Shown one piece after another: positions 34,890 through 46,646 of a DNA stretch of 64,000 bases; the first letter of the stretch is position 1; each line of letters starts with the position of its first letter. The translations under genes and the position numbers were made by a program. The stretch comes from Lactifluus volemus (lineage: Eukaryota > Basidiomycota > Agaricomycetes > Russulales > Russulaceae), in contig WTXI01000147.1 in assembly GCA_022376515.1 (NCBI GenBank), positions 28,812 through 92,811 of the forward strand, in the 5' to 3' direction. The notes under the pieces are model-generated. The model did no database searches. It saw only the letters and a program-made list of their open reading frames with translations, and was not told the origin of the DNA.

Positions 34890-34965
34890 CCCAATATACG
34901 TGACGAAGCACGCCGTCGTCAATCGTGATCGTTGGGAAGGGATATGGTCGTGCATAAATAGGGCC
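34890..34965 (+). repeat. R repeat, copy 5 (short, TATA end only)
   Basis: Only the terminal part remains: ACGCCGTCGTCAATCGTGAT, GGGATATGGTCGTGCATAAA, TAGGGCCATTGAAAACGTAG. It lies between OPI3 relic 2 and the 3' end of DUF6533 copy E, where the full R repeat sits in the other units. Confidence 0.7.
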
Positions 34966-35263
34966 ATTGAAAACGTAGTTAATACATAGAAACAATAACA
35001 TCTTCCCTCAGCACCGTCGAAATATGTAACACAATCCGCGTAGAAAGGACACTGTGTAACACCGCCTGCAACCTAATACAAAGAATTCCTGAGTACAGTT
35101 ATGTGGGGCTCTCATCACTGATCAACTCACTCACTCCCCCCTGACCGTATTTGTGGATCCTTCGAACACACGTTCATTAGTAACGTTGTTCTGTGATGGC
35201 CAAGGCTAGACTTACAGAGGTTTGCAGCACTAGTCCGATATTGAGAAACCCAATAACTACATG

Positions 35264-36632
35264 TTATATGTTGCTATAAGGCCATGAGAACCTGGATAGG
35301 CAGTTAAACTCACGGATAATGAACACGAAGTATATGGCCCCTAGCCAAGACCGTCAGCCGACTAATCAGAATTTTAAACCGAACAGCCAAAACATGATAC
35401 CATCGATCCAAAGTACGTCCAGCAACTTTGATCTCAGTTGTCTCGATGTCGAATTACGGAAAGGTACTGCTTTGTACACTGTCAAGACCAACATACCTGT
35501 TGTGTGTCAGGAGGCACAATAGGGACACCAGGGGATCAGACGAACCAGCTTCGAATAGCATTATGAAAAGATATTCTACAACCCATATACGCCCGACAGC
35601 ACCTATGAAAATTTCACATGGCTTCATGCCCTCGATCGGAATACCAGATGGAAACTCTGTCAGAATGTACCAATAAGCGGGCCGATTCGAATCGTCAAGT
35701 TGCTGGAAGAGTGAAACCGGACGACTTACGGGCAGACGTGGTAGAAAGATCGACCACTTCTAGCACAACTCCTGGGATTGTGCAGACCTCAGACCATCTA
35801 AGTGAATTGAGAAATAAGAGGTGTTAAGGACTGCCACCGTACCAACAAGAAAACAATTAGGGATATTAGCATCCGCCTGCTCCTTCCCCACATAGCCCAG
35901 GTCCTCATCATGATAACGACTAGTTGGTTAAGCGGTCGGGTATCAGCAGCATGGTGTAAGATGTACTCACGCTCTGCAGCTAGCATAGTGACGCCTCGTA
36001 GAAATTCCTTAGTCTTGTCCTTCATGACCCCGGGCTAGCCCCGATTATCATCAGTGGATTGGGGTGCCTGCGAGTCAACCTAGACAGCCGCACCGGAAGG
36101 AAACTTAAAATGGCATTTGCAAGCGCTGCGTATCGCGCAAATACGAATAGGATGTGGATACAGGTGATTCTGCCTCGGCGCCAGAGGAAATTCAACTGCC
36201 TCAAAGGTGAGTCGTGGAAAGTTCCGTTGGTGAGCAGAGATGCGCACTTCATCATCGATGGTCAACAGCCAGTCAAAAAACTACCAACAGAGGGCTGGCT
36301 TAGCTCCCCTCGGAAATCTCTCAAAACGTGCGACTTACGATGAGCGCCCCGCTTGCGTCTGATCATCACGGATTTTGTTGAAGCGCGCAGGCGGCGCGCA
36401 CATCGTAGTCAGCATCGTATATCCGACAAGAGCACAAGGGATTTGTACCTGCAAGATCCTAAAAACCATCAAAAGATGGGTGGAAATGAATGGTGTCAGC
36501 ACTCTATTTTTCGCACAATTGCGATCCATGGTTCACAGTACGCACCGAAGACAGCCGCCAATTTGAAAGGCATAGAGCCACGCGGTCTACCGTGACGACA
36601 GCTGCGAGGTCACTGTCACTCCAGCTGGACAT
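35264..36632 (-). pseudogene. DUF6533-type gene, copy E (damaged)
   Basis: Exon order as in copies B-D, starting MSSWSDSDLAAVVTVDRV at 36632 and containing LNFLWRRGRITC, LFVFARYAALANAIL, FLRGVTMLAAE, MMRTWAMWGRSRRMLIS and FRNSTSRQLRSKLLD. Two lesions are visible. At the end of the second exon TACGTATGTGTGCGCG of copy B has become TACGATGTGCGCG, removing the donor position that keeps the next exon in frame. In the last exon TAA at 35266-35264 stops the protein early (after SWPYSNI). The remaining exons are well preserved, so decay seems recent. Confidence 0.65.
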
Positions 36633-36959
36633 CGGGACAGTGCACCACGCCAAAATGCACCACGCGGCGTGGGTGTTTGTAGAGGGAAGGTTCCAGTACA
36701 GAAGTAGCTTTAATAGCAAGAGCGTAACACCAAAACAGGATAGGGGTTGTCGTAGTATATATAGATGGCGGCCGGGACAATGATGATGGGTGCGCGGCGG
36801 TGAGAGGTCGTAACAATGATGGTAGTGCGGCGGTGAAAGGTCGTAACAATGATGCCATACAATGAGAGCGGATGAACCATTGCTGGACATATCGCCACTA
36901 TACAGAAACTGGATGTTCCGAGCATCAATCCGTGGGACTCGGACTCTGGCAAGCACGCC

Positions 36960-37200
36960 CGATCTGTGACCAGGCGCGCGATCGTTACCCACACCAATTG
37001 CCCTCTGCACAGCGACACCTTCAGCTCGGGCTCACCGCTGAGATTTGGGAGTGCGTACCGGTCATGCTGCGCAACAAGGGAAACGTATCCCCTGAAGAGG
37101 TACGTATTCTGGCGTTTTCACAAAGCGGTACCAATCATCCGGACAATAGGAAGCTGAGCGGCGCTGCGTCAAGATTGTGGGATGACGTTATTGGGTAACT
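36960..37200 (+). pseudogene. COQ8 3' tail relic 2
   Basis: An open stretch reads LQLGLTAEIWECVPVMLRNK, then unspliced intron-derived residues, then NRKLSGAASRLWDDVIG and a stop. It matches [15 protein letters not shown] through LWEDVIGD of COQ8 at 25490-25705. It starts divergently from DUF6533 copy E, about 330 bases upstream of that gene's start. Confidence 0.8.
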
Positions 37201-37399
37201 ACGAAAAGTCTACAGTAGGGACAACCCGATGCGAGAAGCAACTGCAAATTCTATAGTCAAGGATAGATGGGATATGGCGATGCTCAAGAGATGGGAGGGG
37301 AAGCATTTTTTTTTGGCGTGAAGCTATTGCAAGTTTTGGCGATTTACTTGAAAGTCCAGAGCAAGCTCAAAGCTCCTTGTATGCTTTCTTGGCGGGTGT

Positions 37400-37515
37400 T
37401 TGACGTTTGGAGTAGATCAGACAGTGCCCGTGATGCCAAGCGCCCAGGTGGAGGTCGTGACGAAGGTGTGGCCGAGGATGAAGAGCACCGTAGGAACGAC
37501 CTCATCGAGTGGGGA
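37400..37515 (-). pseudogene. OPI3 relic 3 (short)
   Basis: The minus strand reads VVPTVLFILGHTFVTTSTWA then LGITGTV, corresponding to the start of the third OPI3 exon. It follows a COQ8 tail relic after the same AGTCAAGGATAGATGGGATA spacer seen in the other units. Nothing of the rest of OPI3 is present. Confidence 0.75.
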
Positions 37516-39400
37516 GAGGAGAATCATGATATCGGGGTGCAGCACAGATCTACTCGTCACGTGCACATACAAACAAGTGCAAGCAAGGTGGCCGAGAAGG
37601 CCTTTCTATCAGGCTACCTAGGAAAGTACAGAACGAATTCCGACGTTTGCAGTGTCACGGTCGCGCCCCGTCGGGTTTGTGCCCGGCTTGTTGGCTCCTG
37701 CTTGTCTCTGGGAACAGGGGCAGGTACTAGCCACTGCAGGCTGGGCCAACTTGAATCGAAAGCCACTGGCATGGTGGAGCTCGCCTGCCACCTCAAGCCC
37801 CTGGCATCGAGTGGAACGATGATCTCTTGGTCTTTGAATATATGCGAAGCCAACTGTTTCAGTGAGCGCAGTGGCGGTGCCAGTGGCAGTAATCCAGAAG
37901 AACTTAGAACTAACACGGCCCCATGCCAGTGCCAACTCGCTTGCAGCCGAACATCCCACAGAAACTCACCTCCCTGCAGCAGCTGGTGTCTAATTCCATG
38001 TCTCAGGTGCCCCAGATACCTCATAGATGGTGCAGAGAAATCCGGTGGGCATCTGTATGCCTCTTTCTGCAGTTGTTACTGCTAAAGCTGTAGGCACGCC
38101 CGGCCTTTGACGCCCGCCTCGCTCTACTTTCGCATCCCACTGATGGACCGACTCGCATTCAACTTCGAAGCGGACTGGTACATGTTGTCGCTGTGACGAC
38201 GGCAGCCTGAGGGCAGCTGCAGTTGGTCGTAATCAGGGTCAACAGACGGACAGAAACGTCGCGATCACGCTGCGCTGGTAGTTTGAATGCGGACTCGGGG
38301 ATGTTGAGAGGCCCAGGATGGTGAAATTGGAGGCGCTGCTGCTGACTCTGGGTGGATGTAGATACAGAACCGACGGGAACGATGATGATGATGATGGGCT
38401 GTTCCAGGTCGACGCACGACTCAATCGGATTGAGTCGCGTGCACATCCGAGGTTACTTCTTCTCACTGGCACTCACTCACCTCTCCGGCAGCTTCTTAAG
38501 CACATATTCTCTACTCCCCATCCCCACGTCCACGGGGAAATCTTGGGTTTACCGATTGCAATTTTTTTTTGTCCTTCTGGCCTCGAGATATGGTTGTTTA
38601 TAGCCAACTCTTTTTTTGTTTTTCAATGTTGTAATACAATCTCGTTTGCAGTATGTTCACCTTTTGAGAGAGTGTACTAATATCACCGAAAGTTGATCAG
38701 AAGTTGATCTAAATCGCGGCATTGTTGTGATGATGCATCGCCAGTGATAAGATATCGATGATATATATGATAGAATCAAGCTGCGGTCCTTTTCCGCTGA
38801 GCCGAGGAGACACTGGCATCACTCTCCGAGTCACAAACCTATGATATGATCCACTGCGCCCAGTGTGTACACCCCCTCTAAGACTAAGTGCTCAGATATC
38901 CATTACTTCGTCAGTCTAACCAATGTCTTCCACCACGTGACATCACAATGCAAACAGAGATAGCAGAGTCTGGAACACCGTAACACAGACTCAGGCTACT
39001 AGTAAGTCTTAGTAGCCGAGTGCATCTTTGTTACATGTAAACACGCAGAAAAAAGGGCTGCCAGTGCTTGAGACCTGCTTGTTGTTTCATTGGCCACGGC
39101 ATCCTTCATACACCTCGATCGAAAGAAGTTGATATCACTCCACGAATTGGCGTTAGTTGCGACGAGACGGCATTGTCAAACCAAGCCTGTTCAAGCGATT
39201 TCGAGCTGGTCCGTGCTGTATGTCAGCCCTTTTCAGCACACGTACGAGGCCCGCACGTGGGAGCCATGTTCAACCATCCACATGTACAGGTACCTCGAAC
39301 TTATCGGCCCAGCGACTCACTTGGGGTGGCATCTCCGCCACCACAGCTGCTGCCCAGCATGGGCCCGCTTAGCCGATAACTGAGGTGACACCATCATGAA
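37516..39400. other. Gene-free stretch, 1.9 kb
   Basis: Open frames on both strands overlap here (plus 37267-38085, 272 codons; minus 37614-38024) but neither shows a recognised family or motif. The plus frame begins inside duplicated spacer and crosses OPI3 relic 3 antisense. 38600-39050 is AT-richer. Nothing structural was identified. Confidence 0.5.
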
Positions 39401-39479
39401 AGTGAGGCACTGCCAGATTCTAAGTAAAAAAGGAAGCGTCAGTCCGAGAGGCACAAAGTAGTGTTGTGAAAGTGGCCAG

Positions 39480-39735
39480 GGGCAAGCACGCCCAACTGTG
39501 ACGGGGCGCGCGATCGTTACCCACACCAATGTGACACCATGTTACTCTACGCCTTCAGTTCGGGTTGCTCTCTGGTGAAACTTGGCTAACCCGAGGAGTA
39601 GCCCGAGAGTGTCCTCGCACGAACGTAGTCCCTAAAACAGGTTCACAAAGTGGCCCCCATCGTCCGGACAATAGGAAACTGAGTGACGCGGCGTCAAGAT
39701 TGTGGGATGATGTCATTGAGTGACTACAGAATCTA
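39480..39735 (+). pseudogene. COQ8 3' tail relic 3
   Basis: Contains GGTTCACAAAGTGGCCCCCA, CCGGACAATAGGAAACTGAG and AGATTGTGGGATGATGTCAT, matching the COQ8 intron/KLSGA/RLWDDVIG region, preceded by the GGCGCGCGATCGTTACCCAC segment shared with relic 2. It faces the intact OPI3 tail to tail with the common spacer between, presumably the ancestral arrangement copied elsewhere. Confidence 0.75.
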
Positions 39736-39955
39736 TGTTGAAAAGTCTACAGTAGGGACAACCCGACGCGAGAAGCAATTGCAAATTCTATAGTCAAGGA
39801 TAGATGGGATATGGCAATAGGCACTCAAGAGATGGAAGGGGGGGATTTTGCGTGAAGCTGTTGCGATTTTTGGTGATTTACTTGAAAGTCAGAAGCAAGT
39901 TCAAAGTTCCTTGTGTGCATTCTTGGCGGGTATTTGACGTTTGGAGTAGATCATG

Positions 39956-40739
39956 TCAGTGAACGGCCTTAGCGACATCAGTTAAACGCACGCAATTAAG
40001 ATAGGAAGACGGGGCCCACCCCTCAAACTTAAGAGCTATAGTATACGCCACGTACACGTACAGGGTGATGAGCAAGCCCACGGGGCGCTCATACCTGCCA
40101 AAAGTGTCAGCGCTAACCCAGTAAAATCCACGCGAGCCGAGGCACGCACCATAACGCCGTCGCGGCGAAGCACATCGTGCTGCCGACGTACATGGGGTCA
40201 CGGAGCACGTTGAACGGGAAGCCCTCGACTCGATGATCCATGAGGATACCAAAATAGTCACCGAGGAACGTGCCGGTGATGCCAAGCGCCCAGGTGGAGG
40301 TCACGACGAATGTTTGGCCGAGGATGAAGAGCACCGCGGGTACGAGCGTATCGAGCGGGGAGGGGAGGATTTGCGCAGACGGTTGTTCTAGGAGGGCGCT
40401 CAGGTAGCTGTGGACGTATCGGTTGAGTCGGCTGATTGAGTATAGAAGAACAGAGAAGGCGGTAGGTAACGCACAGGTGGTCGCGCAGTATCCCCGCGCT
40501 GAAAATGCATAGGGCGAGGAAGTAACAGCCTAGATACGCGTTTCCGCCGAAAAGACGAGTGATGGTTTTGTTGTGGTATTCTGGCACATCATCCGTTCAG
40601 GTCAGGCAAGACGGAGGGTGAGGCCGCTTTGCTCACCATGTCTCGCTACGATGTTCCACGCCGTAGGGTTGAACGTTATGGATACTAGAGAAAGGAATAG
40701 GGACGTCTTGGACACGTCAAGAAGAGCACTCAGAGACAT
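39956..40739 (-). CDS. OPI3: Phosphatidyl-N-methylethanolamine N-methyltransferase (OPI3-type)
   Basis: OPI3 performs the last two methylations from phosphatidylethanolamine to phosphatidylcholine in the ER, using S-adenosylmethionine. Four exons, 40739-40637, 40580-40475, 40407-40150 and 40094-39956, sum to a multiple of three and give about 201 residues, the usual length. Features: ITFNPTAWNIVARH joined to EYHNKTITRLFGGNAYLGCY, SAGILRDHL, VLFILGQTFVVTSTWALGIT, GTFLGDYFGILMDHRVEGFP, NVLRDPMYVGSTMCFAATAL, then RPVGLLITLYVYVAYTIALK followed by FEG. The small hydrophobic segments and the RDPMYxGS motif are typical of phospholipid methyltransferases. The start ATG 40739 (MSLSALLDVSKTSLF) fits homologues. 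The last residues after FEG are unlike the usual tail and may be spliced differently. It is the only intact copy; three relics lie to the left. Confidence 0.85.
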
Positions 40740-41101
40740 GGTCGGTGGAAAGACAGTGACGGGTGGTGGGACAGAGCCACGACTCGGAGACGTGGCTCGC
40801 TCGTATGAAAATTTACGTACTATTCAGCCACATTAACACGCAGTGCCATTCCACTCGGCACTGCAATGTGTTGTGCAGTTGCATCTGAGCGAGTACGTCG
40901 TAACCCGGCGATCATAAACTTATTCAGGACACAGAGCCCGAACCTCAGGCTTGTCCTGGTCCCCGTGGTATACAGTAGCATACATACCCCGACAGTTACT
41001 AACAGACCATCTACTGAACTTATCGATTTCCAACACCGATGCGACACTATGACTCTACATCCTCCGCGTCCAATTGAATGTAGTCTACGTATCCGACTGG
41101 A

Positions 41102-44100
41102 CTAGAAGTACGCCATCAACTGATCAATACATTGGTTGAAGCAAGCAACGGGACTCACTGTCCGGAGCGGCAGCTGAAGCACCACGATGTGGAACTCGTA
41201 GGGCGTGGGCGCGGGCGGCCCATATGATCGTCCGTGATATAGGCCGTGAAGTCCGGCTGAGAAGACGTGATAAGGTATACCATAGACGGCAGCGCAGGCA
41301 CCTGGGCACCGAACCCATGCTGCGGAAAGGCAGTCACACCCCCAAACCCGCCGCGCTGCGGGAACGAGGGAACACCGACCGCAAGGGGACCGAACCCAGG
41401 CACCGGCGGGCGGCCTTGACCGAGCATCGATAGTGGGGATGGGGGGTGCCAATCCTCGATTTGGTGGTCGTCGATGCGTAGGGACCGAGTCACTGTTTCA
41501 GATGCGTTGGAAAGTTAGGATTACGGTTTAGGGCGCGTGTTGAAGGTACCTGGATACCTAGGATGAGGTCCTGTGGCTTGACGCCGTGGGTGGAGACAAG
41601 CGACGCGCCATGAGCTATGAGGTGCCGCCACGCGTCGTTGACCGAACTCAGTTTTGTCTCGTGATGTACGAACAACGTCGCGTTTCCCCGAGGCGGCAGC
41701 GCGACGGGCCAGCACTCCAACCCACCGGGGATGAGGAACGGGCTGGCGGGCTGGCGCTGCGGGAGACCATGCGAACCACCGGACCGCACAAGCATCGTGC
41801 CATATGTCTCGCCAACGACTTCTATTCCATGGCCATCCACTCCCTCCAGAAAGTTACCGAGGCGTACGAAATCTGTGAAATCCGTCGAACCTCCGGGGAT
41901 GTATCCGTAATCGCCTGTCGCAAGGGTCCCGACGGGAGCGCGAGAATGCCACGTTTGGTCATGCCGAGACTGTTGTATGCTGAGAGTCCGTAGAGCACGG
42001 AGTGTGAGCGGGTTATCTTCATCCGCATCGTCAAGCAGATCTTCAATTTCAGATGAAAGCGCTGGGCCTTCTTGCCTGCGCGGAAGCAGGGAATGCAAGA
42101 GACCCTGGAGTTGCTTGTATTTCTAAGGAGGAAACATGAGATCGTCCGATTCGGACTCCACGCGACATCATACGGACATTGAGAGAAGCCGACGTCTTGG
42201 ATGACCCAGCATGTAGAGAAGCTTCTTCCTTACTCATAAGCTCTTTCAAGTACTGCAAAACGGTCGGCAAGCTTGGCATAGCCAAACAACGTAGGTCTCA
42301 CCTGGAGCGCACGCTCCGCAAGGGATTCTTCGAGACCGTAACTACGTGCTGTGACCCATCCCTCCCGTGGGGGTGGCAAACCGACGATGACGTTGTTGTC
42401 GTTATCGATGCTGTAAGTCGCGTGCTGACAGAGAGTTAGCAACGACTTTCGAGAAGCATGGGAAGCCGTTACTTCGATGAAGTCCTGGGCCTCGCTGTCG
42501 GACAATGACAGTTGCTGTTGGGCGTGCACTGTCGCTGACTGATGGTATGTCAGGGGGTGCTTAGGCTAAAGTCAATAGTGGGTGGACTGACAGCAATGTC
42601 CCTGTACTGAAGGCAGGTATCAACTCTTCAGGCAGCATACAGACCCATAGTCAGGCTCACCGTCTTTAACATAAGGCCAGTGCAATCGGCAAGACCACGT
42701 GTCGTCAGACACTGCATGGCTGAGGCAAGATCACGACATTGCACTAAACCAGATTCGATGAAGTGCCCACACCTGAAAAACCCAAGTATATCACGTACCA
42801 CTTGCCAACAAAATGAAGGGTGTAGATGTCTTGCCATCAGAATAACCAAGGATTTGAGGCAGGTTCTCGTGGCTGCCATGTCGCGTGTCAGCAACTGACA
42901 GAATACGACAAAAGTACCTAAAGACTGACTGAAGTTGTCTCAAGGTCTTGATATCTCTCACCCATTGCTGGTCCATAAAGTCGACAAATTATACACCAAA
43001 AGCAGACCCATGAAGACCCGGTCTCGTACCTTCATAGCAAGATCATTCTGCCCGTCGTATCTTTTAATGGTCATCTTCTGACCGCTTGCTTGTGCTTCCG
43101 ACGTCCCGGAAAACCAGCCGACGGCTTTACGATTCGCTTTGCGGATGAGGACATCGGATTGATGATATCTGCGGAACTACGCTCGCTTGAACGGGAGGGT
43201 ATCGAAAGACATAGTGCAGCAATGCCATACCCCGAACTCATCCATCTCTCCGTCGATGTTGGCAAGAAATTCCTCTTCTTCCGTGAACTGGAGAACCTCA
43301 GGTGGCTGCGACTCATCCAGGCCATCTTGATCAACATCAATGATGGAAAAAGAGGAAACAGAGGATTCGAAAGAATCGCCAGATCGCTTTAGGTGCTCGA
43401 AACTTGAGAGGGAGCAGTCTAACGTGGATCCGCTCAGAGAAGAAGATAGCTCTTCCAAAGACTCCATCGGGCTTGTGACGATTTCTCTCTCCGTAATTCT
43501 TGGTAGGGTTTTCGAGTTTACTCCTCTCATGGCATAATGTATTTCTATCAATGACGAAACCTGATCTTGCACACGCTCAGATTCATCCCTACTGTCCATG
43601 AAATGGGGTAAGCAAGCTGACAACGCACCTGGAAGGACATGGCCGCATCCCTGAGCTGTTGGTCGTACTCCAAAACTGCGCTTTGTATGCTCGTCTTTGC
43701 CATGAATCTGTTAATCCATTTCGTCTGCGTGGCCCTGATCATAAAGTCACGAATGGACACCAGCGTGCTAGACAACAATGACATGGTAGGTGAGCTCTAG
43801 TCACGGCTCAGCACGCGCATCTACTCACATCTCGAACTCACGGATATTATCCAGCAGAGATTGGGGGGCGTCGTCCCACTTTCCCTCCATGCGCCGCCCA
43901 AGCGCCATGAGCAGGCGTGAGGCGCGCTGCGCGAGGCGAAAGCATTCCTGTTGATTGGTCTTGATATCCTAAGGTGTTGTGTGAGCGCGTGTAGGAGGAA
44001 GGCTCCGAGAACCTGAGAGAGGATGGTTGCTCACAGCGACGATTTGGAGGATGGCGAGAAGGACAGTCGCTGCGGCCATCGTAGGTGGGAACTGCATCAT

Positions 44101-44190
44101 GGATGCGACGTCGGAGGCTATTTGAGCGGAGGCGACCATCCAGTCAACCGCATTGCTACCTGTACTTCGTCTAATGGCTCTGAGAGACAT
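41102..44190 (-). CDS. Protein with MLKL-like four-helix N-terminus and degenerate kinase-like region
   Basis: Starts MSLRAIRRSTGSNAVDWMVA at 44190. The first 150 or so residues, SMMQFPPTMAAATVLLAILQ, NQQECFRLAQRASRLLMALG, LLDNIREFEM, TLVSIRDFMIRATQTKWINR, VLEYDQQLRDAAMSFQ, follow the pattern of the helical adaptor domain annotated as MLKL-NTD in fungal proteins. A Ser-rich linker follows. A kinase-like N-lobe reads SDVLIRKANRKAVGWFSG, MTIKRYDGQND, WVRDIKTLRQLQ, HENLPQILGYSDGKTSTPFI, after which no HRD or DFG is found. Next come LSLSDSEAQDFIEV and GLPPPREGWVTARSYGLEES, then a C-terminal region (HGIEVVGETYGTMLVR, GGLECWPVALPPRGNATLFV). Agaricomycete paralogues with this order are known to me only as hypothetical proteins. 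Some introns between 42600 and 42900, and the extreme C-terminus (41155 or 41102), are uncertain. No function is established. Confidence 0.6.
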
Positions 44191-44906
44191 GGAAGCGAAG
44201 ATATGGACCGAAAAAAGTTCTGGAGGAGCCCTTGTGCTGGGAATGCCCCAAAGAACTGTTAAAGACCAAGTCGTCAACAGGAAATCGTTTTTTTTTCATG
44301 TCATAAACGCTTGTCCCTGAACGCCGTAGGAATTAAAATAAATCAAGCTAAAATCGAGTTTAGCATCTGAAGCCGCGTGTATTACTAATATGTCGCCCTA
44401 GCGACGAGAACTTGAACAACGCCAGTGCGGCGGCCTTCAGTTACAGTAGTACTCTAGGCCATAATTTGAAGCCACGGTTACTGAAAGTCCAAGACTGGCA
44501 CAGGTCGGACATAATATAACAGCTCCCGGACTCTAGCTGCGTCGCGTCTCTCGCACTGCCACTGATCTCCTAAGCTATAGCGAAATGTTCAAGATCTAAG
44601 CTTTCTAAGACTCGGATCTAAGCATCCGTTGGTTGCCGCCGACTAACTAGCAGACTCAGAGTTCTGGCACCTCCGCCGGCCTCCAGGTCAACGGTCTTCG
44701 AGCACTGCAGTAAGGGGGATCGACAGGTACGAGTACAGGGATATGTGGGTTTTGGCACTGGACCTTGGCACCTATTGCGCAGTCAATTACCGGTCACTGT
44801 TTGTTGCTTCAAGTGCCGAGTCAGAGCTTAAAATCTGGCAGTTTTGACTGCTTCGTTTCCAGAGCACACTTCCCCCATCGCCTCAACGGGCTACTAGTAA
44901 TCCAAC
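44191..44906. other. Divergent intergenic region
   Basis: About 700 bases between two divergent genes, presumably holding both promoters. It includes T8 at 44289-44296 and no convincing TATA box. No reading frame of interest. Confidence 0.5.
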
Positions 44907-46646
44907 ATGGCAACCACTATCGTACCGAACCCTATGTTGGAAGATGCTTCTCATATCAACCATCCTGTCCTCACGCCACTGGCACCGTCTATGGAAGAGC
45001 GTGCGTCCAAGCGAGCCAGGGCCAATGAGGCCACTGGCAAGAGCGAAGGTAGGGCAACGAACGTCCCGTTCAGGAAGCGTCTCGGATGCTTGAGTGAGCT
45101 TCCAACCATGCCCTTGGATATTTTGTACGAGGTAGGTGGTATACCTGTGAGCCGTTGCGATATCTTACGGTTGTTGTTGAGATCTTCGGACACCTCTCGC
45201 CTGCGGACTTGCTCTCGCTTGGCCGCTTGAACAAGGACTTTCGTCGCGTTCTCGTGACTGGCAAGCCTTGGTTTCTTTGGAATACGGCCCTTAGCAGCTG
45301 CGGTGCGCCACGTTGCCCGGAAGATATGTCCCCCCAGCATGGTCTCATTTGCTTTTTGGTGGTACTTATTGCTACGTGAGTAACTCATCGTCTCTAAAAT
45401 GGCTCAGTGTCATATCCATACTTCCTGGTCCAGAGTTGCGGCGCACCGCGAGTAACGAAGATTTTGTTTTCTCTGCGTCGTCGTGCATGCAAATCCTGCT
45501 TGAGATTTCAGTAAACAGTACAACCTCTCTACCACACACGATCAGCATTCTGACCGACCCTTCCAGTCTGTACTGTTCATCGAAGGTGCCAAAGGAGTAC
45601 AGAGACATGATCCGTTTCTATGCTGGTTAGTTCAACTGCGATTGCCTGCATGAATCGACACGGATCCCTTACAGGGTACACCGAATGTGCTGCTCACCCA
45701 TCAATGTCCTCATGCGGTAAACACTGGTGGGACGAAGATGTCGAGGCGTTCCGTTCTAAATTAACCACATTCAAACCCAAATCCTGTGGTCCAGATGGTG
45801 TTCTCGATGATACAAGAGTGACTGTCTCTGAATTCTTGGCCAGAGAGAGAAAGATGGTGGCAGGCATCCAGGAGGTAATCGTCTCACAAACTTGATGTAC
45901 CGATCTCTGAATTGTCCACCATATTTAGCATGCCCTCATATGTTTAAAATGGGAAGCGGCATGCGAGATGGAGCGCAGCGCTGAGTTAACTGACATCAAG
46001 AACAAACGCTTTGAATAGTGGGTGATGTCACGGTACCCCTTTAGCTGAAGTGGTGGCTCATGCAATCTCTTGAAAGTATCAGGGCACAGTTCCCCAGTCC
46101 TCACTATCGAGAGGAAGATGTGAGAGGACATCGTCGCGTGAGCATCGGCACGCCAATGTCTGACCAAGGTATGTCTAGTTGGCCGGGTAACGTTATCTCC
46201 CCTGATGCGCAATGGGTTTAGCTTGGAAAGTTCTTGAACCACGTCTCCGTCCTCTAGTCAACAATTCCAGACACAAGCGCCTGATGCGTGAAGGAGGAAA
46301 AGGTTACCTTCAACGCTGGAAGGTCGTGACCACGCAATACTCGAACTTTTTGAAGACACTCCCACCGCTCTCTGGGCTCCACCAACTAGTTCGTGCGCCG
46401 CCAGCACTCACCGAGTTCTTGTGTGAGAACCAGGCTCTGGCGGATGCAGTCGCATTTGGTGGTGATCATGACAGCCCAGAATTCAGAGCTCAGGTCTCCG
46501 AAGCGATCAGCAGACTCGCACCAGACGTGAAGTCGCGCGACTGTGCCGGTGACTCTCTTACTGTCTCCCTTCCAAACACTGGTGGTGCCTCTAGGCATGC
46601 CAGTGCGACGGACGAGGAAGTCCTCAATTGCGAGACTCCACAGTAG
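44907..46646 (+). CDS. F-box domain protein
   Basis: After a basic N-terminus (MEERASKRARANEATGK) the sequence reads LSELPTMPLDILYE, an intron (GTAGGTGG...TTGTTGTTGAG), then IFGHLSPADLLSLGRLNKDF and RRVLVTGKPWFLWNTALSSC, an F-box of the type common in agarics. A following exon gives QSCGAPRVTKILFSLRRRAC with KSC, the Cys-containing segment that usually follows, then HWWDEDVEAFRSKLTTF, FLARERKMVAGIQE, HALICLKWEAACEMERSAEL and, after less certain joins between 46010 and 46215, VLEPRLRPLVNNSRHKRLMR to the stop at 46646. Predicted SCF-type substrate adaptor; the substrate is unknown. Gene boundaries are well supported by family order, individual introns less so. Confidence 0.7.

Noticed and set aside
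37267..38085. Longest unexplained plus-strand open frame (272 codons)
   Set aside because: It begins in duplicated spacer, crosses an OPI3 relic antisense, overlaps minus-strand frames of similar size and shows no family motif or clear exon structure.
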